64,000 nucleotides of DNA from Narthecium ossifragum (lineage: Eukaryota > Streptophyta > Magnoliopsida > Dioscoreales > Nartheciaceae): positions 7,953,134 through 8,017,133 of the forward strand of contig OY986965.1 in assembly GCA_963920575.1 (NCBI GenBank), written 5' to 3'. Position 1 is the first letter of the stretch. Each line of letters opens with the position of its first letter. Position numbers and translations under genes: made by a program. Shown one piece after another: positions 22,666 through 40,652 of the stretch. The notes beneath the pieces were generated by a model. It was not told the origin of the DNA. It searched no databases and saw only the letters and a list, made by a program, of their open reading frames with translations.

Positions 22666-25600
22666 CTATCAAAATCCTTACAGAAGGAAATTATACATTT
22701 ATGTCATCCATAAAGGGAAATTGGACCCCAAATTCTCAAACGCCTCCAGTGGTCGATGCGCCACCAAGTGCATGTCTAGCGGGTGCTACAGAAGAAAAGT
22801 TGACACATGGACCTGTAAAACGCAGCCCGGGTAGGAGTTAGTGATAAACTGAATATGATTCTATACTACGACGCTCTTAAAGGAAGGGAGACACTAAATT
22901 CCTAGGCTCCAAATCATCTCTAGAGGAAAAACACACGTTACGTCAACCGTCTACCCCAGGGCACACACTCTAATGACATCCACTGTCAACAGGCGTCCCT
23001 CTCAAACCAAGCGCTCCAGCGCTAAAACAACAGGGGTAGAACCCAAGGCGGTACGTAACTTCCCCATACTGAAATGAGACTAAGACTGGAACCTAAGACG
23101 ACCTCTATACCTCAATCATAGTAAATTTTAGTCAGCTAGACAATATCCCCGATAACATCATATTATCATAACAATTCAGTCCTAAACCTTGCTACCCAGT
23201 CTCGGATCGGCGATCAACCCATCGCCCGCGCCTAGCCTAGAATGCATCTAATGCAATCAATTCATGTATGATCATACGCATATAGATAAGATTCATGCAT
23301 GCAACGATATGCCAGATAATATACAGGGCTAGGCGCAACACATAGCTTGCCAAGGGTGAACATAGCATAGGGTCTAGATAAAGCGGATAAATAGGCACGC
23401 AGGCCTACAAACGGGATAAAACCCCGGCTAGTCAATCAACAACTACTTTAATTAGTAATACAACGGGTTATGCCCCCCGCACACGCCGGCTAACAACGGG
23501 GCTATTAATTAAAGCAGTATGACACATCATCGTCCCATTTATTCTTCACATCCCAAGGGGTGTGAATCCTTTGGTTCAACCGCAAGCCACACCTAGGGTT
23601 GGGCCACACATAGGCCCTACACATATATAATGCCATATATATATATATGACATGATTGAAAGTATTGAATTATCGAAATAAAACCAACGATACTACTAAC
23701 TTCGAAAAATCGTAACCTTCAATATAGATATCCGATTGATATAAAACTTGATATGCCTACTCAACGACATACCCCGAATCACATATTCAAAAATTGGATC
23801 AATCGGGTAAAAGGAAATAGGTGAAAACCCATGATTTCGGTAAACATCTAGATTCGATAAACAACGCAAAATCCCTTCGAAAATTCATCAGATTGAAACC
23901 AAACTTTGCCGATCACTAAGATCATCTTTTCCAAAAATCAAATCAATTACAAAACGATTTTTCACTTAATTTCACTAATTAAAGTAACTGTTCTGTTCTG
24001 CATAGTCCTGCCATTTAATTCACTAAACATCGTACTTAAATTCGAAAAATATGAAACTAGTTGGGATTGAAAGATAACCCAGAGATATACAACTTTTATA
24101 TTCAAGATCAATTGAGATCATGCACGTACAGCTCTGGAATCAAGATAGAACATCACTGTTCTAATTGAACCAGAAAATTCGAAAAATAACTTAAGGAAAA
24201 CTTGCTTAAATCCAATTCAAATCAAACCAAAATCCAACAAAACTTAAATCAGATTTTAAGCAAGCTCACACGCATCATATAGCACAGTTTAATTGAAGAA
24301 ATAAGCATTTAATCAACAAAGAACAGCAAAACTAGGCTAAATGAAGAATCCTACCTAACTATGTTTAATCCACGTTTAATCCTTGATTAAACCGTGTAGA
24401 GGAGATCTAGAGCTGCTCCCCTACCTCCTGGCAACCTTCCCAAACCTCTGGATCAAGCCTTCCTCGCGGATGAAAGAAGCGAAGAAGAGAGAGGAAGAAA
24501 AAAGAAAACAGAGTCGGTTCGCGGGTTCTTATAGGCCCGAGTCCGATCGGTCGCTCTTTGAGTGATCGATCGGACTAAATCAGTTCGCGTCCTTATCCGA
24601 GCACGTCAAAGGCGGTGCCGATCTCGAATCCGACTGATCAGTCCTTGGAGTGATCGATTAGTTTGGACTGACAGTTGTCATGAAAACGAGCTTCTGCGCG
24701 CCCGAGTTCAGATCTTTCGATCCCAAACTCGCATAAGGTTCTAACAAGCACAATGAACAATTATAGGGTTGAGTGTGCGATACGTAGGTATGAAACCAAC
24801 CGTCAAGATGTAATTTACCAAATTATCATTGGGATCCAAAATCAACAATGTGATTAGACAGATGGCGCTCGACCCAGAAACAAGCCAACATGGCATGGCC
24901 CCGACTTACACGGTCGAGCTAGGTTAAAGGAACGGGTCCTCACAGGGGTAGTCACGTGTAGTAGGAGATGTTGACACGTGGCTGTTTGGGCTGACGGTAG
25001 TCACGTGCGTGTCACGTGACCAGTTTACCGTCAGCCCACATAACGTCGTTGGGGGGCTTTGGATCATTTTACCATGATATTATAATTTGATGGTATCGAA
25101 TTATAAATTCCAAACCTACCGATACAAAAGTGTAATTTTGGGAGAGTGCAGGGTAATTGAATGCTAAAGCCCCATCTTTTAAGATACATATATTGATAGG
25201 GTCCAACCCGTGAGAAAAGCACAGGAAGAGAAATATGTTAAGTGGCAATTAATGATTTGGTCTCTAAATTCGTTTGGCAACGGGGTTAAGGGGGTTACCC
25301 TCCACTTTATCCCTATTTTTTCACCAAACACCAAAACAATGATTACGGGGTTACTACTATTCCACCTACCACATTCCTCTCTACTTTTTCTTATCCCCAT
25401 TTCTTACCCCCACTTTTTCTAACCCCATATTCCCCTTAACCCCCTTAACCCTCTTAACCCTAACCCCGAACCAAACGGGGTTTAAGTCTATACACCTGTT
25501 GATGTTATTGGTCATACATGTTACGGAAAAGGCATGTCTGTTTTGGAGATAAAGTTAGCTGAATTTTAGACCAGTCACATAAGCTTGCGGCTATCCACAC

Positions 25601-28600
25601 CACTCTTTGAACTCAACACACCACAAAAAATATTTTTTATAAAAATAAAAAACAAAAACCCCACTATACCCCTCTCCCTCTCTCCCGATGCTCACTCCCG
25701 GCGATCTCTCTCCGGGCTCTGGCAGCCTCTCTCTGGCGGCCTCCCTCCCTCTCTCTCGCTTCTCTCTCCCGCATCCCTCTCTCTCTCTCCCGATGCTCAC
25801 TTCCGGCGATCTCTCTCTCGCTTCTCTCTCTCCCGCGGCCCTCTCTCTCTCTCTCGATGCTCACTCCCGGCGATCTCTCTCCCGGCTCCGGCTGCCTCTC
25901 TCTCCCGCGGTCTCTCTCCCCCGCGGCCCTCTCTCTCTCTCGCTCGCTTTCTCTCTCTCTCTCGCGGCCGGCCGGCCTCCCTCTTCCCCCCCCCCCCCCC
26001 TTCTCTCTCCCCCGCGCCCGCCGGCCTCCCTCTCCCCCCCCCCCCCTCTCTCTCTCCTCTCTCCCCCGCGCCCGCCGGCCTCCCTCTTCCCCCCCTCTCT
26101 CTCTCGCCAGCCTCCTCTTCCCCCTCTCTCTCTCGCCTTCTCTCTCCCCCGCGGCCGCCGGCCTCCCTCTTCCCCCTCTCTCTCTCGCCTTCTCTCTCCC
26201 CCGCGGCCGCCGGCCTCCCCCCCCCCCCACCCTCTCTCTCTCTCTCTCCCGCGGCCGCCGGCCTCCCTCTTCCCCCCTCTCTCTCCCATGGCTGGCCGGC
26301 CTCCCTCTTCCCTCTCTCTCTCCCATGGCTGGCCGGCCTCCCTCTTCCCTCTCTCTCTCTCTCGCCTTCTCTCTCTCCCGCGGCTGGCGACGGCTGCCAT
26401 GGTGGAGAGGTGGTGGAAGGTCGGCAGTGGCTGCCGGCGTGAAGAGGTGGTGGAGGGGCCACCGCCGGGGTGGAGAGGTGGTAGAGGGCCGGCAGTGGCT
26501 GCCAGAGTGGTGGGGTGGGGGAGGTAGATGATGAGGGTAGTTTAGGATTTTTGTTTTTTATTTTTATAAAAAATATTTTTTGTAGTGTGTTGAGTTCAAA
26601 TCGTGGTGCGAATAGTCGCACCTTTAACTTTATTGGAGGCATGCTCTGTTCGATGGAGGTGCTTTTGTCTTGTTTTAGCAACTGTACGTCCACCATTTGC
26701 ATGATTTGACACGCGACGTGGAAGACCAAGGGTTCGCCTCTCGAGTGCTTTCTTCTATGTGTAGCCCTCCACTGCTCTACATGGACATATGATGAGAGGT
26801 TAATTTCTGGACCATTAAACTACGAGACTCGCCTTTGATGCCCTCTTCTAGGCTCCGCAGTTTTCCTTGTGCTTTTTGCACCTGATTTGTGTATCAATAA
26901 ATAAATCCATAAGTACGTTTATGTTCAAGTCTACCTGATGCTGTGTTTCTGTGAGAGTGGCTGTGTCTACACATGAATGTTTGTTATCTGTGGTATCTAT
27001 TGCTACATGTTAGAAGCCAAGTTAAGTTCTGGTAATATTACCAGGAACTGCTGGATAATTAATGAAAGAGTCTATCCATCCGGTCGTAACACCTTCAAGA
27101 GTTGACTGCATGATAATTTTTGCTTTTGATTTTGCATTTGCCATTTGATAACTTTCAAGGAAATTAACTCGGTCACCCGTGGTGAACTGTGATTAATTAG
27201 TTTCTAGCTAGCACATATATAGATATATATATAGGTTGGTATTCTATTCTATCTCATTATGCAGAGCTAATTATGTCAGGAACCATGGGTGCTGCTCTTG
27301 TGGAAAGCTCTGGGCATGAGCATTATGAGGTTGATCTCATCAGAGGTTTTACCAGAGCAGCTGCAGTTTCAAACCAAACTCAGTTGGGAAAGAAATGGAA
27401 TAATTCATCATCTGAAATAGAAGCATGCAGGATACCGCAATTGAAGGAAACTGGCGACAAGAATGAGAACAAAGGGATCTCTCAAATTTCAACTGTACCA
27501 AAATACTTGAGGCTCGAACCCTCCCTTTCCATGGACTGGCTCGAGATAGCCTGGGATGAATTGCACATTAAGGAACGCATTGGAGCTGGTACTACTTTCT
27601 TGAAAATTGAGTTTCTGATTGAAAGCCATTTTTCTCTTGGGTAGGTTATTTTTAGTTTGCATATTTCTTTTCAGTATTGGATCCTCTGACACCTCCTCTT
27701 CTAATGCTCTAGGCTCTTTTGGAGCTGTTTATCATGCTGAATGGCATGGATCAGTAAGTATCTTATACTCAGAGAGCTTCAAGTCATTTCGCTTATAATG
27801 TGTCATCTAGCTTATTTCTGCAGATGAATGCTTTCCATGATTCTATGTCAAGGTTTTTTTTTGGATGGTGTTTTGCCCATCTTATGTTTATATTTTGTGG
27901 TAAACTTGTTGCTTGATTTAATTGCAGGATGTTGCAGTCAAGGTTCTCACCAACCAAGATTTTCATGATGATCAGCTTAAAGAATTTTTGAGGGAGGTAC
28001 ATCTGCTGATAATAAAACCTGGTTTTATAATGCTATATCATTCACTTTTGTGGAAGTTAACAAACGAAGGAACCTTAAAAGAGCAAAGCTAGATTCTTCT
28101 TTCTGAATTCGAGATATGTCGATTGAATTAGGGGAATTGGTTAAAGAAAGGGACTAAAAAAAGCTAGATCTCTTTGGACAGTGTTGTGGGATTGGAAAGA
28201 ATATTTTGTGATTCATTTCTAAATCTCCTATCTTGGCAAAAGCTAACCATGCATGATCTGATCTGAACCAAAGGTTTCAAATAGGTTTGGATATTCGATA
28301 ATTGTGTATGGGTAATAATTTAATTACTTATTAGTCTAATCCAACTAATAACTAGGCCATGTTTGTTTTTGGAGAATTAACCTGTCCACCATGAAACCCG
28401 AATAAGCTTATAGTTAGTTGGGCTTATCTTAACTAATGTTTAATGACTCTTTTGTCTACATGTCTATGTTTACCTTCAATTGCTTCATCTATCTTTTTGG
28501 TAGGTTGCAATAATGAAACGTGTTCGCCATCCGAACTTGGTCTTATTCATGGGTGCTGTTACAGAGCGCCCACATCTGTCTATCGTTACAGAATATCTTC

Positions 28601-29135
28601 CCAGGTGAAGGACCAGGCTCAAAATGTGGTGCACTTTATATTTTCTGGTTAATTTCTAGTTTACTCATGAACATCTTTTTGTTTCCGGAACAGAGGTAGC
28701 CTTTTCAGCATCTTAAATAGAGCTGCGGCAGGAGAAATTTTGGACGGAAAGCGACGATTACGAATGGCACTAGATGTGGTTTGTGTGTGGCACTTATCCT
28801 TTTTTGTTTAATTTGAGTTCAATAGTATTTTTGCACTAAGGCAATTGTTTCATGCAGGCAAAGGGCATCAATTATCTGCATTGCCTTAATCCTCCCATTG
28901 TTCATTGGGATCTCAAGTCTCCTAATCTATTGGTAGATAAGAATTGGTCTGTGAAGGTCAGATATAAGAATATTGTGACTTATTAGGTCTTAACTAATAT
29001 CAGCAAATCTGGTGTATTATATATAAATTGGATGGCTGTAGGTATGCGACTTTGGGTTGTCTAGATTCAAGGAAAACACCTTCATATCATCAAAATCTGC
29101 TGCTGGAACTGTAAGCATTTAGTTCTTGCCATGCA

Positions 29136-29166
<31 letters not shown>

Positions 29167-31026
29167 ATATTAGTTTTTAGGAACTTGTCCAAGACACTTG
29201 TTGCTTTGCATGGCAGCCTGAGTGGATGGCTCCAGAGTTTCTACGTGGGGAGCCATCAAATGAGAAGTCTGATGTGTACAGCTTTGGTGTGATCTTATGG
29301 GAGCTAGTAACGATGCAACAACCATGGAATGGGCTTGGCCCTGCACAGGTCCTTATGTGCTCTGATGTGCTTGTTTTCAAGAGTTCTCCTTTTGTGCATG
29401 CATGCATGGAATTTGCTATGGATATGACTTGTGTGATTCAATTGTTAACATAGCATAAATTTAGGTGGTTGGAGCTGTTGCATTTCAGAATAGGAGACTC
29501 CTAGTCCCTCAGAACACTTGTCCTGTTCTCACTGCTCTCATAGAATCTTGTTGGGCTGAGTAAGAATTCCTTTCCTTTGAGTATTAATCTTCTTGTCCTG
29601 TTCTCACTTCAGATGCATAGTATATTAAGTAAAGGTCTGTTTCCTTTAATTCCTTTTGAGTATTCTATATGGTTATTTGGTTAGAGCACCCAGAGTACCT
29701 CAATCCTGGACAGCTGATTACCATCCCTTTTTCTTTAGAGGATTCCTTTATAGTGAATAAAAGAAAGAATAGCTTGTCAGCCCTGTAGCAGAAGGTGGTT
29801 TAGTTGCTCATAGCAGTAGCTTCATTCTTTCGTAGTAACCATCTAATGCCATGAGATGTACATGATCTGCAAGGCTACTTACCAACTTGTTTAATGAGTA
29901 ATTTCTTGTAGATTTATGATCAATGTAAGAACAACTCTTTTCCTCCTTTTCTTACGAAAGTTGGGGACGAAAATCATGTGCCATTGTATACTGTTTATCG
30001 GTATAGACTACATGCATGGTAGTCTTTTGGTTTTTGGTTTAATGTTTTAGGTATGGCTACATCAGTGTTATTTATTTTCTTCGCTTTTCTTTCGGTTAGA
30101 ATAGTGCCATTTTAATTGATTATACATATATAGTAGCCTATAAAAAGATTGCCATTTTTAACAAGGCATTCAAGTTTTCTTCTAATTTATTCTTATTTAT
30201 GGCCGAAGATTGTATTAGGCTATTAGCTGAGATTGGTAGTGGCTTTCCAGAGTGCATCAAGTTAGCTTTTATCATGGTTCATTTCATAAGCTAAGCTCGC
30301 AATTGCTAATGCAACCGCTGTTAAATTAAAGCTACGGTCACAGTTGTTTTCATTTCGGGCTCTGACAGGGACAATATATATTGATCATTGTACCAAGGTT
30401 TTCTGATGAGTGTATCATTCATTCATTGCAATTTTAAGTGAATTGTTTGTCATATGTGTCTTTTATAACAAATTAAGCAGTTGTGTTGGCCCGGCCGTGT
30501 CGGTTGCAAAGCCTTGGCACGGCTAATTTGGTCCTTGTTTGCAATTTTTGTCCTCTAAGTCTCTAACCTCCTCTATTAATGGTTCTTTATTCCTTTTTCT
30601 TCTCTCTCTATCTATTTCCTCTCACTCTCCTCTCTTCCTCCATTCCCTCATCTCCCAGTACTTTATTCTTTTCCCTTGTCTGAAGGGTCTGAATTGCTGA
30701 AGAAACCACATACTTAATTTTTTTTGAAAACAATATCGACCTTAACTGCTGCTTCTTCATCTAATCCTCCGAAGGTGACGATTGTAATCTTTTCAACATT
30801 GTCTGCTTATGTGTTCTGTTATCTGGATGGATTTCTGTGACCATGGTTTGCATTCTCATCTTTATTTTGTTCATGATCTAATAACATAAGTTTTTTACGC
30901 AGCGATCCCATACAACGCCCTTCTTTTTCGAGTATCGTCGATTTGCTGAAAAAAATGCTCAAATCACAAATGCCTTTGGTGCAAGCAGGAGATTTGTATA
31001 AAGGAGTGGAACCAGGGAAGCACTAG
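18647..31026 (+). CDS. CTR1/EDR1-like Raf-type MAPKKK, 15 exons, 852 aa, altered HRD motif
   Basis: Exons by splice signals and frame: 18647-19303, 19475-19773, 19879-20023, 20423-20538, 21094-21296, 27265-27588, 27713-27753, 27928-27996, 28504-28604, 28694-28778, 28858-28956, 29042-29110, 29217-29348, 29465-29559, 30903-31026. The start is the first in-frame ATG after an upstream stop. Residues about 170-375 form the EDR1/CTR1 regulatory domain ([39 protein letters not shown]). The C-terminal Ser/Thr kinase domain (about 568-840) has the glycine loop GAGSFGAV, VAVK (K600), CDFG (D716) and WMAPE. Relatives restrain ethylene or defence signalling by phosphorylating downstream proteins, CTR1 at the ER membrane. 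The catalytic-loop HRD reads HWD (W697, codon TGG at 28906-28908), so full activity is doubtful. Intron 5 is swollen to about 6 kb by transposons. Assignment to the family is firm; CTR1 versus EDR1-type orthology is not. Confidence 0.9.
22050..22094. repeat. (GA)n microsatellite
   Basis: About 45 bases of alternating GA, continued by GGGA-rich sequence to about 22125. It lies in the MULE interior. The arginine/glutamate ORFs across it are artefacts. Confidence 0.95.
22280..22415. repeat. Tandem units of about 35 bp
   Basis: The phrase gagagagaccggagtagggaa recurs around 22303, 22338 and 22371, each with an AAAAAAGGAG tail. This is a small purine-rich tandem array inside the MULE. Confidence 0.65.
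22429..24944. mobile_element. Solo LTR nested in the MULE
   Basis: It begins TGTCACACCCCGACCCAG and ends GGGTCCTCACA, giving TG...CA termini over 2516 bp. The flanking five bases are CGGGT on the left and GGGGT on the right, a target duplication with one mismatch. There is no interior, PBS or coding sequence, so it is best read as a solo LTR left by LTR-LTR recombination. A long (TA)n run lies near its left end. Confidence 0.7.
22602..22664. repeat. (AT)n microsatellite
   Basis: About 63 bases of alternating A and T within the solo LTR. Confidence 0.95.
24953..25018. promoter_or_regulatory. Cluster of four CACGTG (G-box) motifs
   Basis: CACGTG occurs at 24953-24958, 24975-24980, 25002-25007 and 25013-25018, within the right arm of the MULE. 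The motif is the core bound by plant bZIP and bHLH factors and of ABA-response elements. Any effect on the kinase gene is inference. Confidence 0.5.
25268..25482. mobile_element. Tourist/PIF-like MITE candidate
   Basis: TAA flanks both ends (25265-25267 and 25483-25485). The ends read ATTCGTTTGGCAACGG and, reverse-complemented, AACCCCGTTTGGTTCGG. Both lead into GGGGTTAAGG-type sequence repeated toward the centre (gggttaaggggg, ccccttaacccccttaaccc). There is no coding. The TIR match is imperfect. Confidence 0.5.
25586..26620. mobile_element. Long-TIR non-autonomous DNA element with a pyrimidine-rich core
   Basis: About 85 bases at each end are inverted copies. Both contain TTTGAACTCAACACA, then AAAAAATATTTTTTATAAAA and AATAAAAAACAAAAA. 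The ends open TGCGGCTATCC and TGCGACTATTC. The long TIR is MULE-like, but no convincing 9-bp duplication was found, so the superfamily is open. The core is described separately. Confidence 0.7.
25670..26395. repeat. C/T-dominated tandem-repeat core (about 0.7 kb)
   Basis: The plus strand is overwhelmingly CT(CT)n, CCC and CCGCCGGCC. Recurrent phrases are GATGCTCAC(T)CCCGGCGATC (25687, 25792 and 25856), CCCCGCGCCCGCCGGCCTCC, CCCCGCGGCCGCCGGCCTCC and CCCATGGCTGGCCGGCCTCC. All six frames show long serine/proline/leucine or arginine/glutamate ORFs with no domain. They are artefacts of composition and are not annotated as genes. Confidence 0.85.
29142..29170. repeat. (AT)n microsatellite in kinase intron 12
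   Basis: About 29 bases of alternating A and T between exons 12 and 13. Confidence 0.9.
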
Positions 31027-32431
31027 TAGGCACCATGCACTATCGAAAGAGTGTTGTTTTAAGGCAGTCTGAATCTTAAATTCCTTGGATCAGATTCGTT
31101 TGTACCATCTGCAAATAATTTTGTGGTAGTAGAAACAAATATTCATTTGCATCAGCTGAAATTTGAAAGGTCTCTTAATCATATGTGCTGATGAAGTGCC
31201 GCTGGTTCTCTTCTCTTCGGTGGGCAAAGCTGGGCCTGTAATAAACAGTCCGTGATCTATTATGCTCATGGAATATAGATAAAGAGTATAAGTGCTGTCT
31301 GTAAAGGGCCGGTGTACATAATATGGCTCATTTCAACTGATGTATTGGTCTTTAAAGCCATGAAAACTTTCAATCTCATTGCTCTCTGAAGAAAGTGTTC
31401 TCTCTTTGTATGTGAAAACAAAGACGATATGAGGCTTCAAATTACTTGACGAGCATATTTTGAAGGAAGAGAGGATTCTCATGTGCTTGGAGAAAATAAA
31501 TGGGAATGGCCACATCTAATAGTTGGTGACTTTTAACATTCTAGCTGCTCTATCAGAAAAACAAGGTGGTGCTCCGTTCAAAGTTTAGTAGGGCGCAGTT
31601 GAGGATTTCCTTTTGTTCATTTAGCAGCAGGACAATTTTCCAGAACTCGGATGTCATTGGCCATCATCTTTCACTTTGGTCAAACTGGAGGTGTGGCCCA
31701 ACGAGAGTGTTGGAAAGACAGTGTGGCATTCGCACAGCTAGGCTTGCCTCCGACCACAGGCTGCTGCTGCTGCTGCTGCTGCTTGTCTGCCATGATCTTC
31801 AGCGAATTATTTAAGGCTCAACACCATTGAGGCTGCAGCGCAGTTGGGTTTTTCATCCAGCTTTTAAGTAAAAGGTTGATAAGTTTACATTTACCAGTGA
31901 AAATAAAATGCTTTCAATCCAAAGAAAGGTGGAGAATCACCCCAGCAAGTAACTAAAAAAAACGTAATACAAAGGTGGAGAACCAGAAAAACACGTACTA
32001 GGGTCACAGGCCTCACACTAAGTATAGTCCCTGCTGAACCAGAAAAATTAACAGAATGATCTGGTTTAACAACCTACAACCTTCCCACACATTGCATCAA
32101 ACTATTTGAAAATATTTCATTAAGCCCCCGAAATGGTCACATCTATTTTCGCTGAACCAAAGAATAACAACATAACCCGGTAGCAGTAGCTACTTAAAAG
32201 AGATTTATCCCTGTTGTTTCACTAAATAAAACACAAACTTTCTGCTAAATAAGCAACTGGAATAGCTAACAAGTACATTACATGCTGAAGACTATTTACT
32301 AGCTCAACCACGTTTGTGTTTACTTGAGATTACAAGCAGGTGGTTTACAGGATGCGCAGCCTTCCCACTCTAGCTACAAAAAAGGAAGTGCTTGATGACA
32401 AATTGATACAGTCCTTATAAAGTGATCAACA
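31027..32431. other. Convergent intergenic region, including both 3' UTRs
   Basis: It separates the kinase stop from the oxidase stop on the opposite strand. AATAAA-type signals lie near 31240 and 31494 on the plus strand. A (CTG)7 run lies at 31761-31783. No further gene was recognised. Confidence 0.6.
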
Positions 32432-38662
<6,231 letters not shown>

Positions 38663-40652
38663 TGGCTTGAAGGTTTTTTGGTCGTAGGAACCCCAGTGGC
38701 TCGTGATGGAGGGCAGCCGCAGGGGTTCCGGCGCCCCGGCGGTTTGCTCAGCAGGGGAGAGGAACAAGAGGGTGACGGGAGGGACCTCGGCAACGAGGTC
38801 CGGCAAGCAGAGAGACTGAGAAGGAGGGAGTGAGAGAGAGAGGGCAAGAGAAGTGGATGGGGATTTGGGACCGGATTGGGTTGGGGTTTGGGTATTCGGT
38901 ATTGTTTCGATTTTGGTACAAAACCAAAAGACCACTTATCTGTGCACATGCTGGTATCGATCGATAGATAAATTACATAGTGGGTTATCGATACATTCAA
39001 TTAGTAGTTCATTACCGATTCTTTCATCTATCTTATTGATAGGCCACTACTTGGCTACTGATATTACATCTATCCCATTGGTCGGTAGCCCACTGCCGAT
39101 GTGATAGATGAACTTTGGTTCGGCTCGGTTTTATAATTTTGGTTCAGTTATGCTCACATCTGAGGGGTTGCCCGGGGCGGGGGGCGGTCCTCCTCTGTAT
39201 GAAGTAGTAGCCGTTCAACGATTCAGATCGAATTGGATGATGTACTTCTTGATCTTAATCCTCTTGACGTCTTTCTAATCGGCGGCTAGTAAAAATACTC
39301 TTTCTCTGTAATTTATATATGGATTTTAAATTTGAATAAGCTAGATTACTACACAATGCTGAAACTGGTCGGATTAATGAGTATAAGTTAATGGGCTGCA
39401 TATGTCGATGGATCTCTCAGATAAAGGATCCAAATTCCGGTCTCAATACCTATCGTCGAAAGAAGACATCACCAAGGGCTGGCAATGAGCCAAATTTCGA
39501 GTGAGCTTAGCTAAGCTCGAGCTTGATTTGCTTCGCGCTGGGCTCTGCTCGAGCTCGAGCTCGGCTTGATATTAGTTTGACACGCGCTTTCTCAACTCGA
39601 GCTTGACTCGAACTGAGCTCAATCCCGTTTGAGCCAATATCGATCTGGCTTGAGCTCAAGCAAACCAAGCAAACCAAGCATGCGGTAAAAGATAGCGTCG
39701 CATGAGAGAACGGCGTGGAGAGAGAGAGAGAGAGAGTGAGAGAGAGCGCCGGGGAGTGTGGCCCGGGTGTCACGGAGTTAGAGCGTCGGGAGAGGAGATT
39801 GCCGGGGAGAGTGAATGTTTAGAAGAGAGGAGTAGAGTCAAAGATTCTGGCATTTTTACAACACGCCGTTTGTTTGCTTGTGCAAGGGCAAGTCCAAGAT
39901 GACCAAAGAAATGGACCAAAGTCTAGCTTGAAAACAAATTGCGCAGCCAGAATCATACATCAGTATGCCCAGATGGAAAGATAATCACAAGGATTATCTA
40001 ATAATAGTTCATTATTAACATTCTAAATACAATTAAACCCTAATATTTATCAAGGATAGCTCTATAGTACTTAGGGCCCGTTTGATAATAATATGTTTGG
40101 AAAGTAACGTAGACTGATAGAACCACGTCCAAATCACGAAAAAAATGAAAGAGTTTATAAATGCCATTATTTGACCACAACTTAGCTGCCGAACCCAAAC
40201 CTGTTCCGAGCTGCCGAATATGGGATTAGCCTAATCCCTGTGCTGTAAATTTAATCTTATAAGCATCAAAAAACCAAACTGCCAGTGACTGCATAGTCCA
40301 AGCAACATACCAAGGAGCTTTATTATCGGAAAAGTTAAAACTCACGCTAGCCTTGAGGCATATTCACCAAAAACGTAGGTCAATTCAAGAACCGACACAA
40401 GAAATGGAAGCGGTGAAAAAGCGAAGCATGAACACAAAGGATTCCGGTACAACCTTCAGTTACAAACTGAATCTTTTCAGTCCACTAAAGAATTAAATGG
40501 GACATGGATATCACCAAATGGAATGAAAGGGAAGCATGAAATTGGAGTACATAAAGCACTTTCTGCCAAATCGTATCATGGTGACAATCATTCCGGAAAT
40601 TAGCAAACTGATCTTGTCTTGATAAAGAGGAGTGGAAATGAAGGAAAATAAT
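38663..40652. other. Intergenic region between oxidase 5' UTR and RPN12 3' end
   Basis: The promoter and 5' UTR of the oxidase gene lie within about 38663-39000. From 39490 to 39670 there is a repetitive AGCTCGAG/CTTGAGCTC patch of the kind left by old DNA elements. A (GA)n run lies at 39719-39747. Around 40070 gggcccgtttgataat resembles a MITE terminus, without a partner. No gene recognised. Confidence 0.5.

Larger units (their letters stand above)
21377..25173. mobile_element. Non-autonomous Mutator-like element (MULE) in kinase intron 5
   Basis: The long terminal inverted repeats are about 90 bp. The left end opens GGGATTTTTGCATTTTGCCA and includes TAGGTTTGGGATTTGTAATT. The right end, reverse-complemented, opens GGGGCTTTAGCATTCAATTA and includes TAGGTTTGGAATTTATAATT. 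A perfect 9-bp target duplication ATCTTTTAA flanks them (21368-21376 and 25174-25182), diagnostic of Mutator-type insertion. No transposase is present. Without the nested solo LTR the element is about 1.3 kb, with a purine-rich interior. Confidence 0.9.

Noticed and set aside
25664..26729. Very long overlapping ORFs of 180-310 codons on both strands
   Set aside because: All are products of the CT/CCGCCGG repeats; composition is Ser/Pro/Leu or Arg/Glu/Gly with no domain in any frame.
29177..29407. Minus-strand ORF opposite kinase exon 13
   Set aside because: Shadow of the plus-strand exon encoding PEWMAPE and [13 protein letters not shown]; no independent support.
38663..38935. N-terminal extension of the coproporphyrinogen oxidase frame
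   Set aside because: No ATG occurs in frame upstream of 38662. The extension is Pro/Ser/Leu-rich and reads as 5' UTR.
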